Shown in pieces: positions 1 to 11,800 of a stretch of DNA of 64,000 bases. The DNA comes from Clytia hemisphaerica (taxonomy: Eukaryota; Cnidaria; Hydrozoa; Leptothecata; Clytiidae), in contig CACVBU010000738.1 of NCBI GenBank assembly GCA_902728285.1, forward strand, positions 2,679,700 to 2,743,699, given 5' to 3'. The translations under genes and the position numbers were made by a program. Numbering within the stretch: the stretch's first letter is position 1; each line of letters opens with the position of its first letter. The notes below the pieces were generated by a model. That model saw nothing but the letters and a program-made list of their open reading frames with translations. It was not told where the DNA came from and did no database searches.

Positions 1-204
1 CAAACATGACATACATATATAATTTTCCTTAAAAAATACAAAGCTTAAATATTTATAATAAAGTGTCAAATCTAAAAACAAACTCCTTTGATTCTAAAAT
101 AAGATGCACTTTTCCAAAATGAAATATTCATGATATCCTTTATTTACCATGAAATGTCCAGATTCGCAAAATATCCTAAAGGGTTCTTGCGAAAAAAAGC
201 TCTT

Positions 205-324
205 CCCAGGTGGTAGTAAACGTTGTTTTAACGTACATTTAACGTCATATTTAAGATGTTATGAAAGTTAGATCGACGTTAGATTGACGTGTTGTTTGAC
301 TGTTTGTGTCAGCGAGCCGGGATC
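205..324. repeat. AACGTT palindromic MITE, degenerate copy
   Basis: This is a decayed member of a short palindromic family whose better copies are at 2891-2986, 7627-7693 and 16160-16257. It starts with a degenerate form of the CCCAGCTGGCACACAACGTT end and has the internal ACGTT/AACGT motifs. The right end is poorly preserved. No protein is encoded. Confidence 0.5.
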
Positions 325-351
325 TCTTATATTTTATTCATGGATTTATTT

Positions 352-900
352 TCATCTTTTCTTTCTCATAAATATTTGAAATGTTTTTGTGCATACCATA
401 CCGAGACTGTTCCCAGGGTAAAGTCCCATACATTCCCCTGGTGGACGAATCCCATTAGCCTTGCTATGGGGAAACATACTTCCACAAGCATTGTACCAAA
501 ACCCTCCTTGTCTATTTAATGCACAGAATGCACCTGCTTTATCTTTGCCCACTTCATGTGCTGAAAATTGCATACTATCTGATATTGCTAGTGTATTAGT
601 GCCTTCTCTGAAATCACCAATACTTAATCGATAGAAATCTGCTTCGTCAGATACACTAAATTGACCATACCAACCATGATATGTGGTGGGAGTATCTCTA
701 GCATCAGTTAAATAATAAAGTTCGTATTCTCCTGATTTGGTAAGCTGATGGAGGTTTTCGTTACCAAGATAATAGTCTTCGGGTGGTTTCCCGAAGCCTT
801 CTTTATATTTTTCGAAAAAACGAACAAACGTTTTTACCCCGTCCATACGGTAGGTGAAAGCCATTCATCCTCCCCCTTGAAAATCCAATTACAAAAGACA
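352..900 (-). pseudogene. Fibrinogen-related domain (FReD) pseudogene, 5'-truncated
   Basis: The minus-strand frame from 864 to 352 encodes about 170 residues of a fibrinogen C-terminal domain, from GG-W-MAF to the end (QIFMRKKR). Aligned with the intact copy at 1754-2701, the conserved GGGWMAF tryptophan codon is TGA (867-865). One base is also missing just upstream, between VFCN and the DFQ motif, so the frame is broken twice. Homology stops near 900, leaving no signal peptide, PAN region or FReD N-terminus. The calcium-site segment (DVDKDGNND in the intact copy) reads EVGKDKAG, so acidic ligands are lost. A central patch of about 185 bp (roughly 603-788) is almost identical to 2008-2193 of the intact gene while the flanks are strongly diverged, suggesting gene conversion. 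I call it a pseudogene. A short secreted fragment starting at 864 cannot be excluded but lacks a signal peptide. Confidence 0.75.
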
Positions 901-1199
901 TTGGTTTTCGCTATTTGCGAAGTTACAGCCTCAAAGAAAATCTACCTACACATTTAATGTTCGAATTAAGTAAATAATTTGTCTAGAAAAGAACAAAAAC
1001 TTTTTATGAATTAAATAACAAAAGCTTCGATTCACAAAATTAAAAATACATAACTTAAAGATAAGGATAAATAACTTTTATAATAATTTAAGAAACTGTT
1101 TTCGAATTAGGGAAGATTCGAATCATAATTGTTACATTAGCGAAAGAAGAAAATCGAGTCACATTCTGATCTTTGCTACCCCTTTTTATCATTTCATAA

Positions 1200-1436
1200 A
1201 AACACATCAGTAACACCTCTGAAAGCTCCAATGCTTAGCAATCTCCTTTGAATCTCCTTCGACACACAATCTAATTTTGCTGACCATACAATGCCAAGTC
1301 TATTCTTATTGGTAGAGCTATTTTGAATTTTTTTTTCACATACTGAAAATGCCGAATCTCAATCGATATCAATCTGATCCGTCAGATACAGTAAGATACA
1401 GTAAGTTGGCAATACCAATAGTGAGGTAGTTCATTG
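1200..1436 (-). pseudogene. Old FReD relic downstream of the FReD gene
   Basis: Two short stretches are recognisable decayed FReD coding sequence on the minus strand. 1204-1250 matches the codons around SIGDFREGTDVF, and 1341-1436 matches the codons around GWYGQF-VSDEADFYRLSIGDF. Stops and indels interrupt both. The same relic occurs in the other arm at 15003-15295, so it predates the inverted duplication. It implies at least one more FReD copy once lay in tandem here. Confidence 0.6.
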
Positions 1437-1753
1437 ATTAAGGTATAGCTGTTGTTTTACCTGAGACACATACTTCAAGTATGCAGCTTAGTCATTTTGT
1501 TGAGATGTTCGTTCGTTAAGATGAAAGTCTGTTTTACATTTCCTCAACAATAATAACAACTCGATATACATTCGCTCGCTATCTGGATAAGGCCGTGTCT
1601 CAATAACATTCTGCCGATTGATAGTGTGACAATTTCGATCACAGACTTTCACCACAATAGACTGTGTTCAATTTAAATCCCAAGCACATCCAGGCAGGGT
1701 GTTAGGGAAATATGGTGATAGACTCTCTACCTTCACTCAAATAATAACAATGT

Positions 1754-2701
1754 TTAGAAATTTCTCCTCAAAAAGATTTGAAAATTTTTACAACAAACTT
1801 TTAGACCATCTTGAGCTGGTTGAAGTCCAATACATAATGCAGGTTTGTGGAGGTTGCCAAATTTACTATGAGGGTATACACGGCCACAATTAACGTACCA
1901 GAATCCACCTTTTTTCATACTAGCGCAATTCCTATCGTTGTTACCATCCTTGTCTACATCTTTGGCAGTAAACTGTTTGCCATTGCCTGTAAAAAACACA
2001 TCAGTACCTTCTCTGAAATCACCAATACTTAATCGATAGAAATCTGCTTCGTCAGATACACTAAATTGACCATACCAACCATGATATGTGGTGGGAGTAT
2101 CTCTAGCATCAGTTAAATAATAAAGTTCGTATTCTCCTGATTTGGTAAGCTGATGAAGGTTTTCGTTACCAAGATAATAATCTTCGGGTGCTCTTCCGAA
2201 TCCGTTTTTGTATTTGTCAAATTTTGTGTCCCACCAACCGCCACCGTGAATTCGGTAAGTGAAAGCCATCCATCCTCCCCCTTGAAAATCCATATTACAG
2301 AAGACATCACGCTCACCTTTGCCAAGAAGATTGACTGAATAGAAACCAGAAGCTTTTGAACCACGATCGTAAACATCTTGGCAATCTCGAATATCTGTGA
2401 ACAATTTTGAACCTGTAGAAGTTTGAAAATCACCTGTTACTTTTGTTGTTGTGGTGTTATAAAAACTACATTTGATTGGATTGATGTTTGATGTAGGTTC
2501 GATGAGAAACGATGCACATTTGATCATGTAATGACATTTCGAGATGCAATGTTGCTCGAATTTGACATGTGTTGAGCTGAAGGGGAGTTTACTTGGGGCT
2601 AAATTCTCTACAACTAGTTCGTATCGAACTGCTGCTATATGCACAAGCTGCGTTTCAAAAAGCAGAACGCAGGCAACAAACATTTCTTGAGTTTTCATCA
2701 T
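1754..2701 (-). CDS. Secreted PAN/apple-like plus fibrinogen-related domain lectin, copy A
   Basis: This intronless gene encodes about 315 aa from the paired Met codons at 2701-2696. An in-frame upstream ATG at 2779 would add 26 residues, but only the inner start gives a clean signal peptide (hydrophobic MFVACVLLFETQLVHIAA). Residues 25-95 form a small cysteine-containing module (CISKC, IKCASF, KCSFY), best read as PAN/apple-like. From DCQDVYDRGS to the C-terminus is a fibrinogen C-terminal domain with GFYSV, VFCNMDFQGGGW, DGNNDRNCA (calcium site plus Cys) and GGFWYVNCG. In ficolins, tachylectins and FREPs such domains bind acetylated sugars or other microbial ligands outside the cell. There is no collagen region, so ficolin-style docking to MASPs is not expected from sequence. 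It lies 2.7 kb beyond the 3' end of the MASP-like gene and is a near-duplicate of 13747-14682. Strong family call; ligand unknown. Confidence 0.88.
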   Translation of the reverse strand: MMKTQEMFVACVLLFETQLVHIAAVRYELVVENLAPSKLPFSSTHVKFEQHCISKCHYMIKCASFLIEPTSNINPIKCSFYNTTTTKVTGDFQTSTGSKLFTDIRDCQDVYDRGSKASGFYSVNLLGKGERDVFCNMDFQGGGWMAFTYRIHGGGWWDTKFDKYKNGFGRAPEDYYLGNENLHQLTKSGEYELYYLTDARDTPTTYHGWYGQFSVSDEADFYRLSIGDFREGTDVFFTGNGKQFTAKDVDKDGNNDRNCASMKKGGFWYVNCGRVYPHSKFGNLHKPALCIGLQPAQDGLKVCCKNFQIFLRRNF

Positions 2702-2890
2702 TTTTACCAACAAGCAATCACCTTCGAATAAAACTTTTTGAATTTTGATCAGTTTCAACCTAAAACTTATGTCACTCAAAATATTGGGTAATCAGAAATT
2801 TTCAATGCACAAATTTTTTTATTAGAACAATTTTTATTAGAAAATGATGCTGAAAAACGAATGGGTGAATCTCAAGAAGAGTAACATAAC

Positions 2891-2986
2891 TCAGCTGACA
2901 CACAGCGTTGTTTCAACGTTTATCAAATGTTCATAAAGTCCATATAACGTTAGATGAACGTTGAGACAACGTTGTGTGCTAGCTGG
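2891..2986. repeat. AACGTT palindromic MITE
   Basis: The ends are inverted (CAGCTGACACACAGCGTTG left, CAACGTTGTGTGCTAGCTG right), with internal AACGTT motifs spaced 10-20 bp apart. It lies just upstream of FReD copy A. No coding capacity. Confidence 0.8.
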
Positions 2987-2989
2987 AAA

Positions 2990-4000
2990 GCATAAACTAC
3001 CCAAATTTTGACCTTGAATAAAAAACACCGGTCTGTTAGCGACTTAAAATGATACAAGCTGAGCCTCGACAAAGAAAAGTTTACTAAGTGCTTACGAGTG
3101 CTTACAAAAAGTGTACCTGACTTGAAATCATCACCCTATTGAAGATTTTGGATCAAAACACTTTCCATATATCCATTAAAATTTGATAAATAAATATCTC
3201 GATTTGGCATGCCTAAATCAATCGCTTTCCAAATCTAATGGCAAAAGGACATTTGAATTGAAAGTAACGTCAAAACATCTATGGGGCTTCCATATCTGTC
3301 AAATGTCATTCCTATTGTTCAAACTTATGGAGAATCTCAAACAAAAATAAATAAATTTTATTATTAGATTCTATATTTGAGCTGTTTTTTGACAATGCCA
3401 GAGCTCGCCTTGAGACTGTTCAGTATTTAATAAAATCATTGGTCATGAAAATTTATTTTATAAAAATGTACATCTTACGAACAGGGGTACTCCATTGACT
3501 CCATTTAAGATTAAAGCAGTCCTCTCATTTTCATTTGTAATGAAAAAATTCATTGGAAAGATAATTTTGAGTGAATGTATCGTTGAAATTTCGAAAATAA
3601 AGACGAAAAAAGAGAAAAATTTAAAGGCTTTCTGAAATTTTCAATGTAGTGAAAAATTTAAACTTCTCTAATTTTAAATTTTTTAAAGCTTTTAAATGGT
3701 ATGATCTTTTGTTATGGGCTTTTTTCAGATCAAGAATCACATAATCACATGTTTTAAATTACAAAAGATAGGCAAAATGAAGTTTTTTTTAATACCTCAA
3801 AATATCGACTCAATACCTTAAAATTTATATTTTTTTTGAAAAATATTTTATCATTAAAAGAAACTTTTTTATAATTTATTTACAATTTTTATAAAAATAA
3901 GACAAACCCGTAAAACAAAAAATTTAACAATGCTATGTATAAAATAAAAGTACAAAATAATTTGAGAGGGATACTAAAAAAAACACTTTTAAATATACAG
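2990..4000. other. AT-rich intergenic stretch, nothing recognised
   Basis: Very AT-rich sequence with homopolymer runs. No open frame of note, RNA gene or clear repeat was seen. Confidence 0.5.
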
Positions 4001-4258
4001 GCCCTTATTTTATAAGAACAATTTATACGAAAACGAGGCTGAAAATTGGCCAAAACCTAAAAACTAATTTAAAGAAATCTGACCCTCAAATTTCAAAAAT
4101 TATTGATTTTATCAGACTTTAAACCTATTTTAAGTTTTCAAGTAAAGAAACTAAGCGTATTAAGAACATTGTAAGAATAATAAAATCCAGGCCTAAAGAT
4201 TAAGAACAACTCAGCTCAGGCCAATATTTACTGGTACTTATAAAAAAAAAGCGTGTAT
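4001..4258. repeat. Degenerate ACACGTTTTTTATAAGAAC-family element
   Basis: Internal ATAAGAACA and TAAGAACAT motifs and an end resembling CTTATAAAAAAAAAGCGTGTA identify an old copy of the family best seen at 18187-18443. The left end is eroded. Confidence 0.45.
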
Positions 4259-4922
4259 TCATTTTTTTGGTATAGTTCTGGTTCAGACCTAAGCTACGTC
4301 ATATCTTCCTTTGTTTCGAGTGTAAAACTCCTACTCCTACAAGAGTAAGACCTAAAAGCCTGGAGCTTGTATATTGTGTAGACTAGTTCAGACCCTCAAG
4401 CTCTGTATAATGTTCGAAAAATAATGACTTTGAAAAAACGAAGGGTAGAAAGATTTTGAACAAGTTTTCGTAGAGAAGGATGACACCAATAGAATGAAAA
4501 AGTTTTACATCTACAATGTGGCAATTTCTTGAAGAATCCCTCCCCCCTAATATCAGTGTTGATGTGAGCTTTTTCTGAGCTTGGTGGCAGTCTTTCAACC
4601 AATCGACATTGATACTAGGGGGGGGGAATTCTTGCCACAATACTTAGTCACAGGTAGCAAAATTTTAGAAAAAGAAAAAACAAATAAAACTTGTTGAAAA
4701 TATAATATGAAAAAGGGGGATGTTATAAAAACAATTTTATTTTACAATACAATGGTAATATTAACAGTTATAAAGAAATAGGGAGTGTCTGTCAGTGACA
4801 AATATTCCCTGGTTATAAATAGAAGTGAATTGTGGAGCAAGATACCGGAAAATTTTCATGATGTCTCTTTTTGATTGTATTGTATTGTATTTTTCGACCA
4901 ATGCGAAAGGACAATCATCAAC
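4259..4922. other. Intergenic stretch without a supported gene
   Basis: Short overlapping minus-strand frames occur at 4383-4640, but none has a recognisable domain, splice context or codon pattern. A GGGGGGG run lies near 4620. Confidence 0.4.
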
Positions 4923-5038
4923 ACAGTCGAGTCTCCGTAACTCGAACACGAAGGGGTGGGGTTGGTTAGTGATCGGTTTATAGAGTGTTCAAGAGAAGAT
5001 TTGAGCTATTGGAGTTCGAGCTAAGGAGAGTTGACTGT
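4923..5038. repeat. pogo/Tigger-like MITE
   Basis: The ends are inverted (ACAGTCGAGTCTCCGTAACT left, AGGAGAGTTGACTGT right) with internal TTCGAG/CTCGAA motifs. ACAGTYGACTCTC-type ends are typical of pogo/Tigger-related elements. Related copies are at 21629-21730, 27711-27849, 29412-29579, 41341-41447, 48070-48256 and 58397-58570. Confidence 0.7.
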
Positions 5039-5413
5039 GAAAATTCAATATTTGTCGACGTCGCAGCATTCGAAAAGCAACGCCAATCATTGTCATAATG
5101 TTGAAACAACATCATGTTGCAACTGCCATTATTAATGAGTTCTGGTTTGAAATTTCCCCTCCTCGTGTATTTTGGGTAGGATTATTAATCGTGGTTTCAG
5201 TTAGAACCAACTGTTTTTATCTCTCTGTTTAATTTTGCATGTGGCATGTATTTCTTTCATAATTGCCTTTTGAAAATATGTTACCGATTGGGAATCGATT
5301 TTCTCTTCATGAATCTTACCAAAGCTATCCACAAACTACCACATGGATACATTTTGCATTTTCAGAACACAACATGATTGTTGAATTTCACAGGCTAAAA
5401 TAAATGATTATTT

Positions 5414-5894
5414 TTAACTATGCTTTCGCCTCTTGCTAGCCCGTAAATCTTTTTCATCTGGATAACGTAAATTCACTTTCGTTACCATTCGGATCCATTT
5501 TATATGTTTATCAATTTTAGTAAACATGTCATAACTGGTCATATGTTTTTTACATGTATTCAAATCTTTATGTCCCCAACTCAAAATACCACCCAAATAC
5601 CATTTCCTCTTATTAGGGTCAAAAGTTACTAGGGCACTTCCGGCAAGAATTTTACACCGGTCATTCGTACCGACGGTAGCTTCCGTACACATAAGTTCAG
5701 TAGGGACTATATGTTTTCGTCCGTTTGATGATCCCCAGACGTCGCGTTGTATATTACTGTGCGTTGCTTGAACGTATTTTTGACACGTAGCTTGATCGAC
5801 GACTTTGACGCAACGGTCGGTTAAATGACGGTCACCGTTACTATACCAACCAATCGTGGCGACGTTTGTGACGTTATTAAATATATGACGATAT
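5414..5894 (-). CDS. MASP-like exon 11: C-terminal protease-like lobe, Ser replaced by Ala
   Basis: It encodes VATIGWYSNG, CVKVVDQATC, ELMCTEATVG and NDRCKILAGSALVTF, then GGILSWGHKD, NTCKKH and FTKIDKHIKWI. Aligned on Cys191, GDSGGP becomes ILAGSA: Gly193, Asp194 and Ser195 are all replaced. Asp189 appears retained (NDRC). A basic tail (ASKRRKHS) precedes TAA at 5416-5414. Confidence 0.9.
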
Positions 5895-8800
5895 CTGAAA
5901 AGAACAGAGATATAATTGCTATAAAACTGTAAGCTTTCTGTAAGCCTTTAACTGCCCGTCGCTTTTTTTTAGGTTCGATTTATTTGCTGAGGTAAAAAAT
6001 AAAGGTTCAACCTATTTGCCGATGTCGGCAAACGCTGACATAGACAAAAAGTAGCGATTTTCACTTCATTTCTGAATAATATGGAGTATCAGCCAAGGAC
6101 TATAATTTTAAGTTGAACATTGTAGAATAGTTATTTTTCAACATAGAAAAGTTTGTAACTATTCATTTTTTCATTTCAAACCACTTAATATAAAAATCTT
6201 ATAAATTTCGGGCAAATAGGTCGAAATTTCACATGTCAGCAAATCCCGACAATGGCAAGGAAATCAAAAATGCTCATGTCGGCATATGCCGACATAGGCA
6301 CGGAAAGGGGTAAGAAGAAAGAGCAGCTTACACTATAGCAATACATTGCCAAAGATTAAATTGTCGAGTATAATGGATATAGAGAAAAAACTCTTTGTGT
6401 CGATTAGGGTCGATCTAGATACGATGATCAAAGGTAAATCTTTCTACAAACTTTTTTAATCAAGGTATACTCACTTTTTCCCAAAAGGTAAGCATACAGG
6501 TTGAACATAAATGAAATCTGTTTTGACAGGTCGATCCATTTGCACTAACACGATATCACTATGTAAGCCGTAATCATATTTACGGCGAAAAACAATCTTT
6601 TTGATCTATGGTAAAAAAACATGAATGCTTTACTTGCTTACTGATCAATCCATACATTATTGAATCTTGTCAGTGTAGGTGCTCCATCATATGATTATAG
6701 AATAATGAGATTTAAATTTTACACAAATGACTATATTAAGTAAGAGTTTTATCTAGTTTTACTGAGCCCGGAATTTCACCGGCCAAAGACACAAAAAATT
6801 TTCCGTATCAACGGCCTGAGAACATTTTAATGATATTAACTCGGTGATTTTGCCAAAAGTTTGCACAGAAGGCTTCGAATTCGCCGGATTTAATTTGTCT
6901 GTCTGTCGACATACACCAAAAACAATAAATACAATAAACAATTAAGCTTACCCTTCTAATCGCAGTTTCTTGATGAGGTTTATCCCATTCAAAGTTACCA
7001 AGAATAATTTCCAAATATCCTTTTTGACCATGTCTCTCTTTGGTGAACGCTACGCAGTTAGCAACTAAGAAGGAAAATGGAAATAATATGTGTTCACCAC
7101 AAGTATTTAACGAAGCTTTTTTGCTGCAAGAATTCGTCTCTCAAAAATTGCAAAGATTCCAGTCAACCGTGCTTAAAAGATCGAAAAACTAAACTCTTGT
7201 CAAAAATATCTGATCAATTCGCTACTAAATCATGGTTATGCGTTGCAGCAATATAAGAGATACTTTGGGAAAATATGTAGTATGATTGGACCAATCAAAT
7301 CGAAAATCAAATTTCCCATTTAATCCAAATGCTAAATTCAAAACTTAGATCGCTTAAATTTATACCTGTTATAAACCACTCCTGATTAATTAAAACACCA
7401 GAGCAAATAATTTTTGGACTCGATCCAGGCTTCTTTTCAACAATAGCCACCATCCATGGTTGAGAATTCTTTCGTGTTATAGTTCGATGTTTCCCGGCAG
7501 AACATTTCTCGATTGTCGGATGTCGACGAAACGCCATACCACACGCTGTGGAATAAATAGAATGCTATTTTTTAAGTCGGATAAAAACATTACTGTAATT
7601 GTAAGAAAAAATTCTCGCTGATCTCACCCAGCTGGCACATGACGTTGTTTTAACGTTCATTTAACGTTATATGAACGTTGTGTGCCAGTTGGGTAAGAGC
7701 GATTCTCATAGTTCATATAGTTCCCTTTAGCGTATCTCTAAAAAAAATAATCGCAAAAATCAATTACCATTAGGGTACCATATTTAAAAAAACTACGATT
7801 GAAGATTTTGACTAGCCGGTATTGAAAAACTGCTTCCAGAGTCAATGATTACACCCCCTTCTCACAGACCAAATGGAACTCCTTCCCACTGGAAAAGTTG
7901 GGCAAAAAACCGTCCCTGGTGGAAAATTATTTTTGTCCCCACTGAAAATAATCAAATAAACCAATCCTCACTGCAAAATATTATGCTATTTTCCCATCCA
8001 TACTGAATTATCTCACTTAAAAACAAAAGAATTGACATCCCAAGCCAAAATCCTACCGAGTCCGTGAGAAGGGGGTGTGTAAAGCTCTTTAGAAAAAGTT
8101 GATAGACGCACTTTTCAAACAATAAGTATCTGTGTTAGACCATGTTCTGTTTCTTTGGCAAACCATTGTATCTGAACCAATTCTTTCGTAGAACAAAGAA
8201 CAAATGACTTTGACCGTTACATTAACGTGATGTATTATGTTACTGTTGGAGGCGATTGTCGTCTTGTAGTTTCGGTTCCGTGGGAATGGACAAATAATTT
8301 CTGGAAATATTGGAGAAATAATTGATTTATTTAGAAAATGATGTTACATACTGTGAAATAAAGAGAATAACAAAGTGCTCAAGAAAATTCGAAACAATAT
8401 CGAGAGCAAATTATCAAGAAATAAAGAACTAAAGATTGCACCAGCATAAAATAATGTGTAGTAATAGTAAGCTTTGTTTAGTAATTAAAGCTTTGCCGCA
8501 TTTAATTAACGTTTTATAACTTTAAACAACACATAAGGAGTATAGCCAAAAAGCCAATAATTCCCAAAAACGCGAAATTTAATCACGCTAAATATAATTC
8601 GATTTAAAGTGAACATATTGCTGCCAAAAACGAGATAGTCAAGAGCTTTCTACGAAATTAGTACTCACGGTTACAACGGCCCGTTTTCCCGGTCCATGTT
8701 CCATCAGCTTGGCACGTACGTTCTGCAGTACCATCGATGTATTCAAAGCCCGGTTCACACGTAAAACGTAACGTTTCTTTAAACGTGAAATTCTTTGAGC

Positions 8801-11800
8801 CCGTCATGACCCCAAATTCCGGTGGAATCAATTCTGTACATTTCTTTGCTAAAAGAAAAGAGAAATATTTATTTCACGTTTGCCAGAAGGACGAAAATAT
8901 TAGACAATCGCCAGAGAACAACCAGTAAAAAGAAGAAATATGTAAAATATAATTAAGATCTAAATACTAGCTGATCATCCTATCCTCCTGTGAGATCCAG
9001 AACTTCAAACAGATTAGAGCAAAAAGCAAATCTTTAACAATGCAAAGATTCTCTGCTCTAAAACTCCTTTACAGAGTTCAACAGTGTTTTTTATAGACTT
9101 TCTCTAGCGAAAAGAGCTTAGGAAGTATACTATAGAGAACTGCGATTCAGACTATGTTTTTTTACAAAATGTTCTAAAAGCAAAAAGTAGCCTATCAGAG
9201 GTCAATCAATCGGAGTGGTTGCAAGATAGAAAGAAAAAGTATGATAGATGCGATAGTACAAAAGCAGACTATAGTCTAATAAGGGTCTACGAAATACAAG
9301 AGTAACATACGTTCTAACCAATATTTTGCTTGGAATCCTTTGGCTTGTTGTGAATTATCACTTTTGAATTCAACAATCAACCAATTAGACATTGACCGGT
9401 ATGGTGCTGGTGGTTGTTTTCCGCAAAACGGTCCTTTTTTAGAATGTTCATCTTGGATTTCCAGTTTATCGAACGGGCATAAAGAATCATGATGGTCTTC
9501 TATGTGGAACTGAAACATAAAGCCGTGAATTTAATTTTAGGACTCTATGAAAGATTATGATAACATACAAATATGTAGGCTATATACAAAATAAAGTTTC
9601 CTTTATTTTTTTTTTCTGAAAAGAAAATTCTTTCTTCAATAAGCATACTACAAAAATTAATAACCCGTTTTACATGCCAGGGTGGTGATCTGCAAAGAAA
9701 AATTAAGAGGTTTCCGGAACTCTCATTTGAAAAAATATGCCCTATTTTATAATCGCTAGAAAAATGCGCGAGATATCGTCATATTCCGAGATTTTCTGTA
9801 ACAGCGGATCCAAGTGGGTTCAAAATGAAAGAGATCATTTCTTCTAGCTATAATCCTTATAAAAATGAAGACTCATCTGTCATAAATTTGAACCCCTCCC
9901 CTTAGCTTCCTTACCACTCTTCACTGGCGGATTTAAAGCAATAGAGCGGATGAGCTAGAGTTTTTACAAGATGCTTAACTGATTGGTTATTTTTAAACAA
10001 TAGGGATGACGCGTTCTTTAGAAAAAGTAATAAAATCGTTTGTCTCAACATTTAACGACCAACAGAGTCATCAAAGAACTTGTAAAAACTCCAGCTTGAC
10101 CCCAATAGAGCAAGTACGTCGAAGGAGAGCAACGTTTGTTAAAGACAATGAAATTACAATTACAAATCTCCTCCTCTGATAAATTCGACGTGGTCTAAAA
10201 CGTGCTTTTTCTTTGCAAACTATCGAGTAATGTGAAGTGAAATATCCAAGAAGTGTTGAGTTAAGACGTAGAAAAACTTACATCGATGAACTGTAAATTG
10301 ATATAATATCCATTGGTGGTATGAATTGACCAATCACAATCTGCTTCTGGTGGGTAATCCAGGGGGTATTCGGGTGATTTGATGATACCACGCATTTGAT
10401 CTAAGTGAATACCTGAACATTTGACTGAAAATATAAGAGAAAAATAAAAATTCAAAAGATACGATAGACGCTTCAACTTATGATTACCATCACTCAAAGA
10501 TTTCATTGAAAATGATAATCGAGTTAAAATTTGTCAAAGTTATGAGGCCATTTAAGTGACGCGTATAAATAAATAAATAAATAAGAAAATCTAAGCACGG
10601 AAGACGATTCAATTTATAATTAACAACACCCCTGTCCCACAGCCCCGGTGAAAATTGTGGCCGAATCTTCCATCGGGGCGGGGTTTAATTGGATAAAAAC
10701 TGTCAGTCCTAACTACTCAGGTGAGTTAAGGAAAGTCTAAAACATATTTTGCGTGACGCCGACCGCTTCCCATTGTTCCTTAACTCTCGCATATAGCTCA
10801 GCAGAAGCGTTTTAACGAGAAGGTTATTGAAAGTGCTGGGTCAAAAATTTAAATTTATCGGCAATAAACTGATTTTGACGTTATGAAATTCGTCGAAAAA
10901 ATACGTCATCGGTAAGATTCAAATGACGTCATTTATGGAAAACGGCGATAACTTCAAATCTATTAATGCAATCAATACCTGAGTAAGTGATTCTAACCCG
11001 AAAGCCAAAATAATGCGGCGGCACAACAACGAGGTTTGATAGCGCTGCGAAACTATGCAAAATCCCACACACCTCCGAATGGGGCGGGTTTCACATCCCC
11101 TGAAAATCTTAAACAGAAACAGGTATACCTACCTATACACGTTTTCTTATCGGGACCCAATTGGTATCCAATCTTACACGAGCAATAATATCCACCAATG
11201 AAATTATGACAAAAATGATTACATCCGCCATTATTAAATAAACATTCGTCCATGTCTATTGCAGCGAAATGAGCCTCGAATCCATGTACTTCTACCTAGT
11301 AAGAAGATTGAGGTATTTGTACTGATCACAACACAGATTTTAATACTGCACCCAGGCTGTTTTGAAATGTACAGGACATCCCCGACTTTCAGGTAGACAG
11401 CTATTAAAATAAAGAGAGCCTTCAAAGTTGATTGCAGTTGCAAATTTACGTTTTGAAAAGTTTCCTACCTCTGGTTCGGCTTTACCTTTTGATTTTCGTC
11501 TTTTATTTCGGTAAAATGGAAAAGATATTTTTATTGCCAATAATCAGCCTAAAACATCAAAAACAAACAAAGAGCTTACCTCATTTGAAAAATCTGTGTG
11601 GAAATTCACTTGAATGTTGGAATCATAAATGAACAAAGGGTCACGTGGTGCTGCTAAAGATTTGATCTCGTTGCGTTGACCACAAAACTTCCCAAACGTT
11701 CCATTCTAAAAAAGAGAGAGGGTTATGAAAATATTGATGATTTGCTTTTTTGATACGTTCTAAACTACATAAAGGTGCCCAAAAACTAGAGGCTGCTAAT

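Larger units (their letters stand above)
903..2780. repeat. Left arm of a 1.9-kb inverted duplication (FReD gene plus 3' flank)
   Basis: Read on the minus strand, this segment matches 13700-15567 read on the plus strand. The match includes the FReD coding region, its 3' flank (for example the CATATTTCCCTAACACCC tract, at 1696-1713 here and 14731-14748 there) and a far end beside the CTACCTACACATTTAATG tract. Identity is high in the coding body and flank. It is lower over the signal-peptide region and near the outer end at about 900. Confidence 0.85.
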
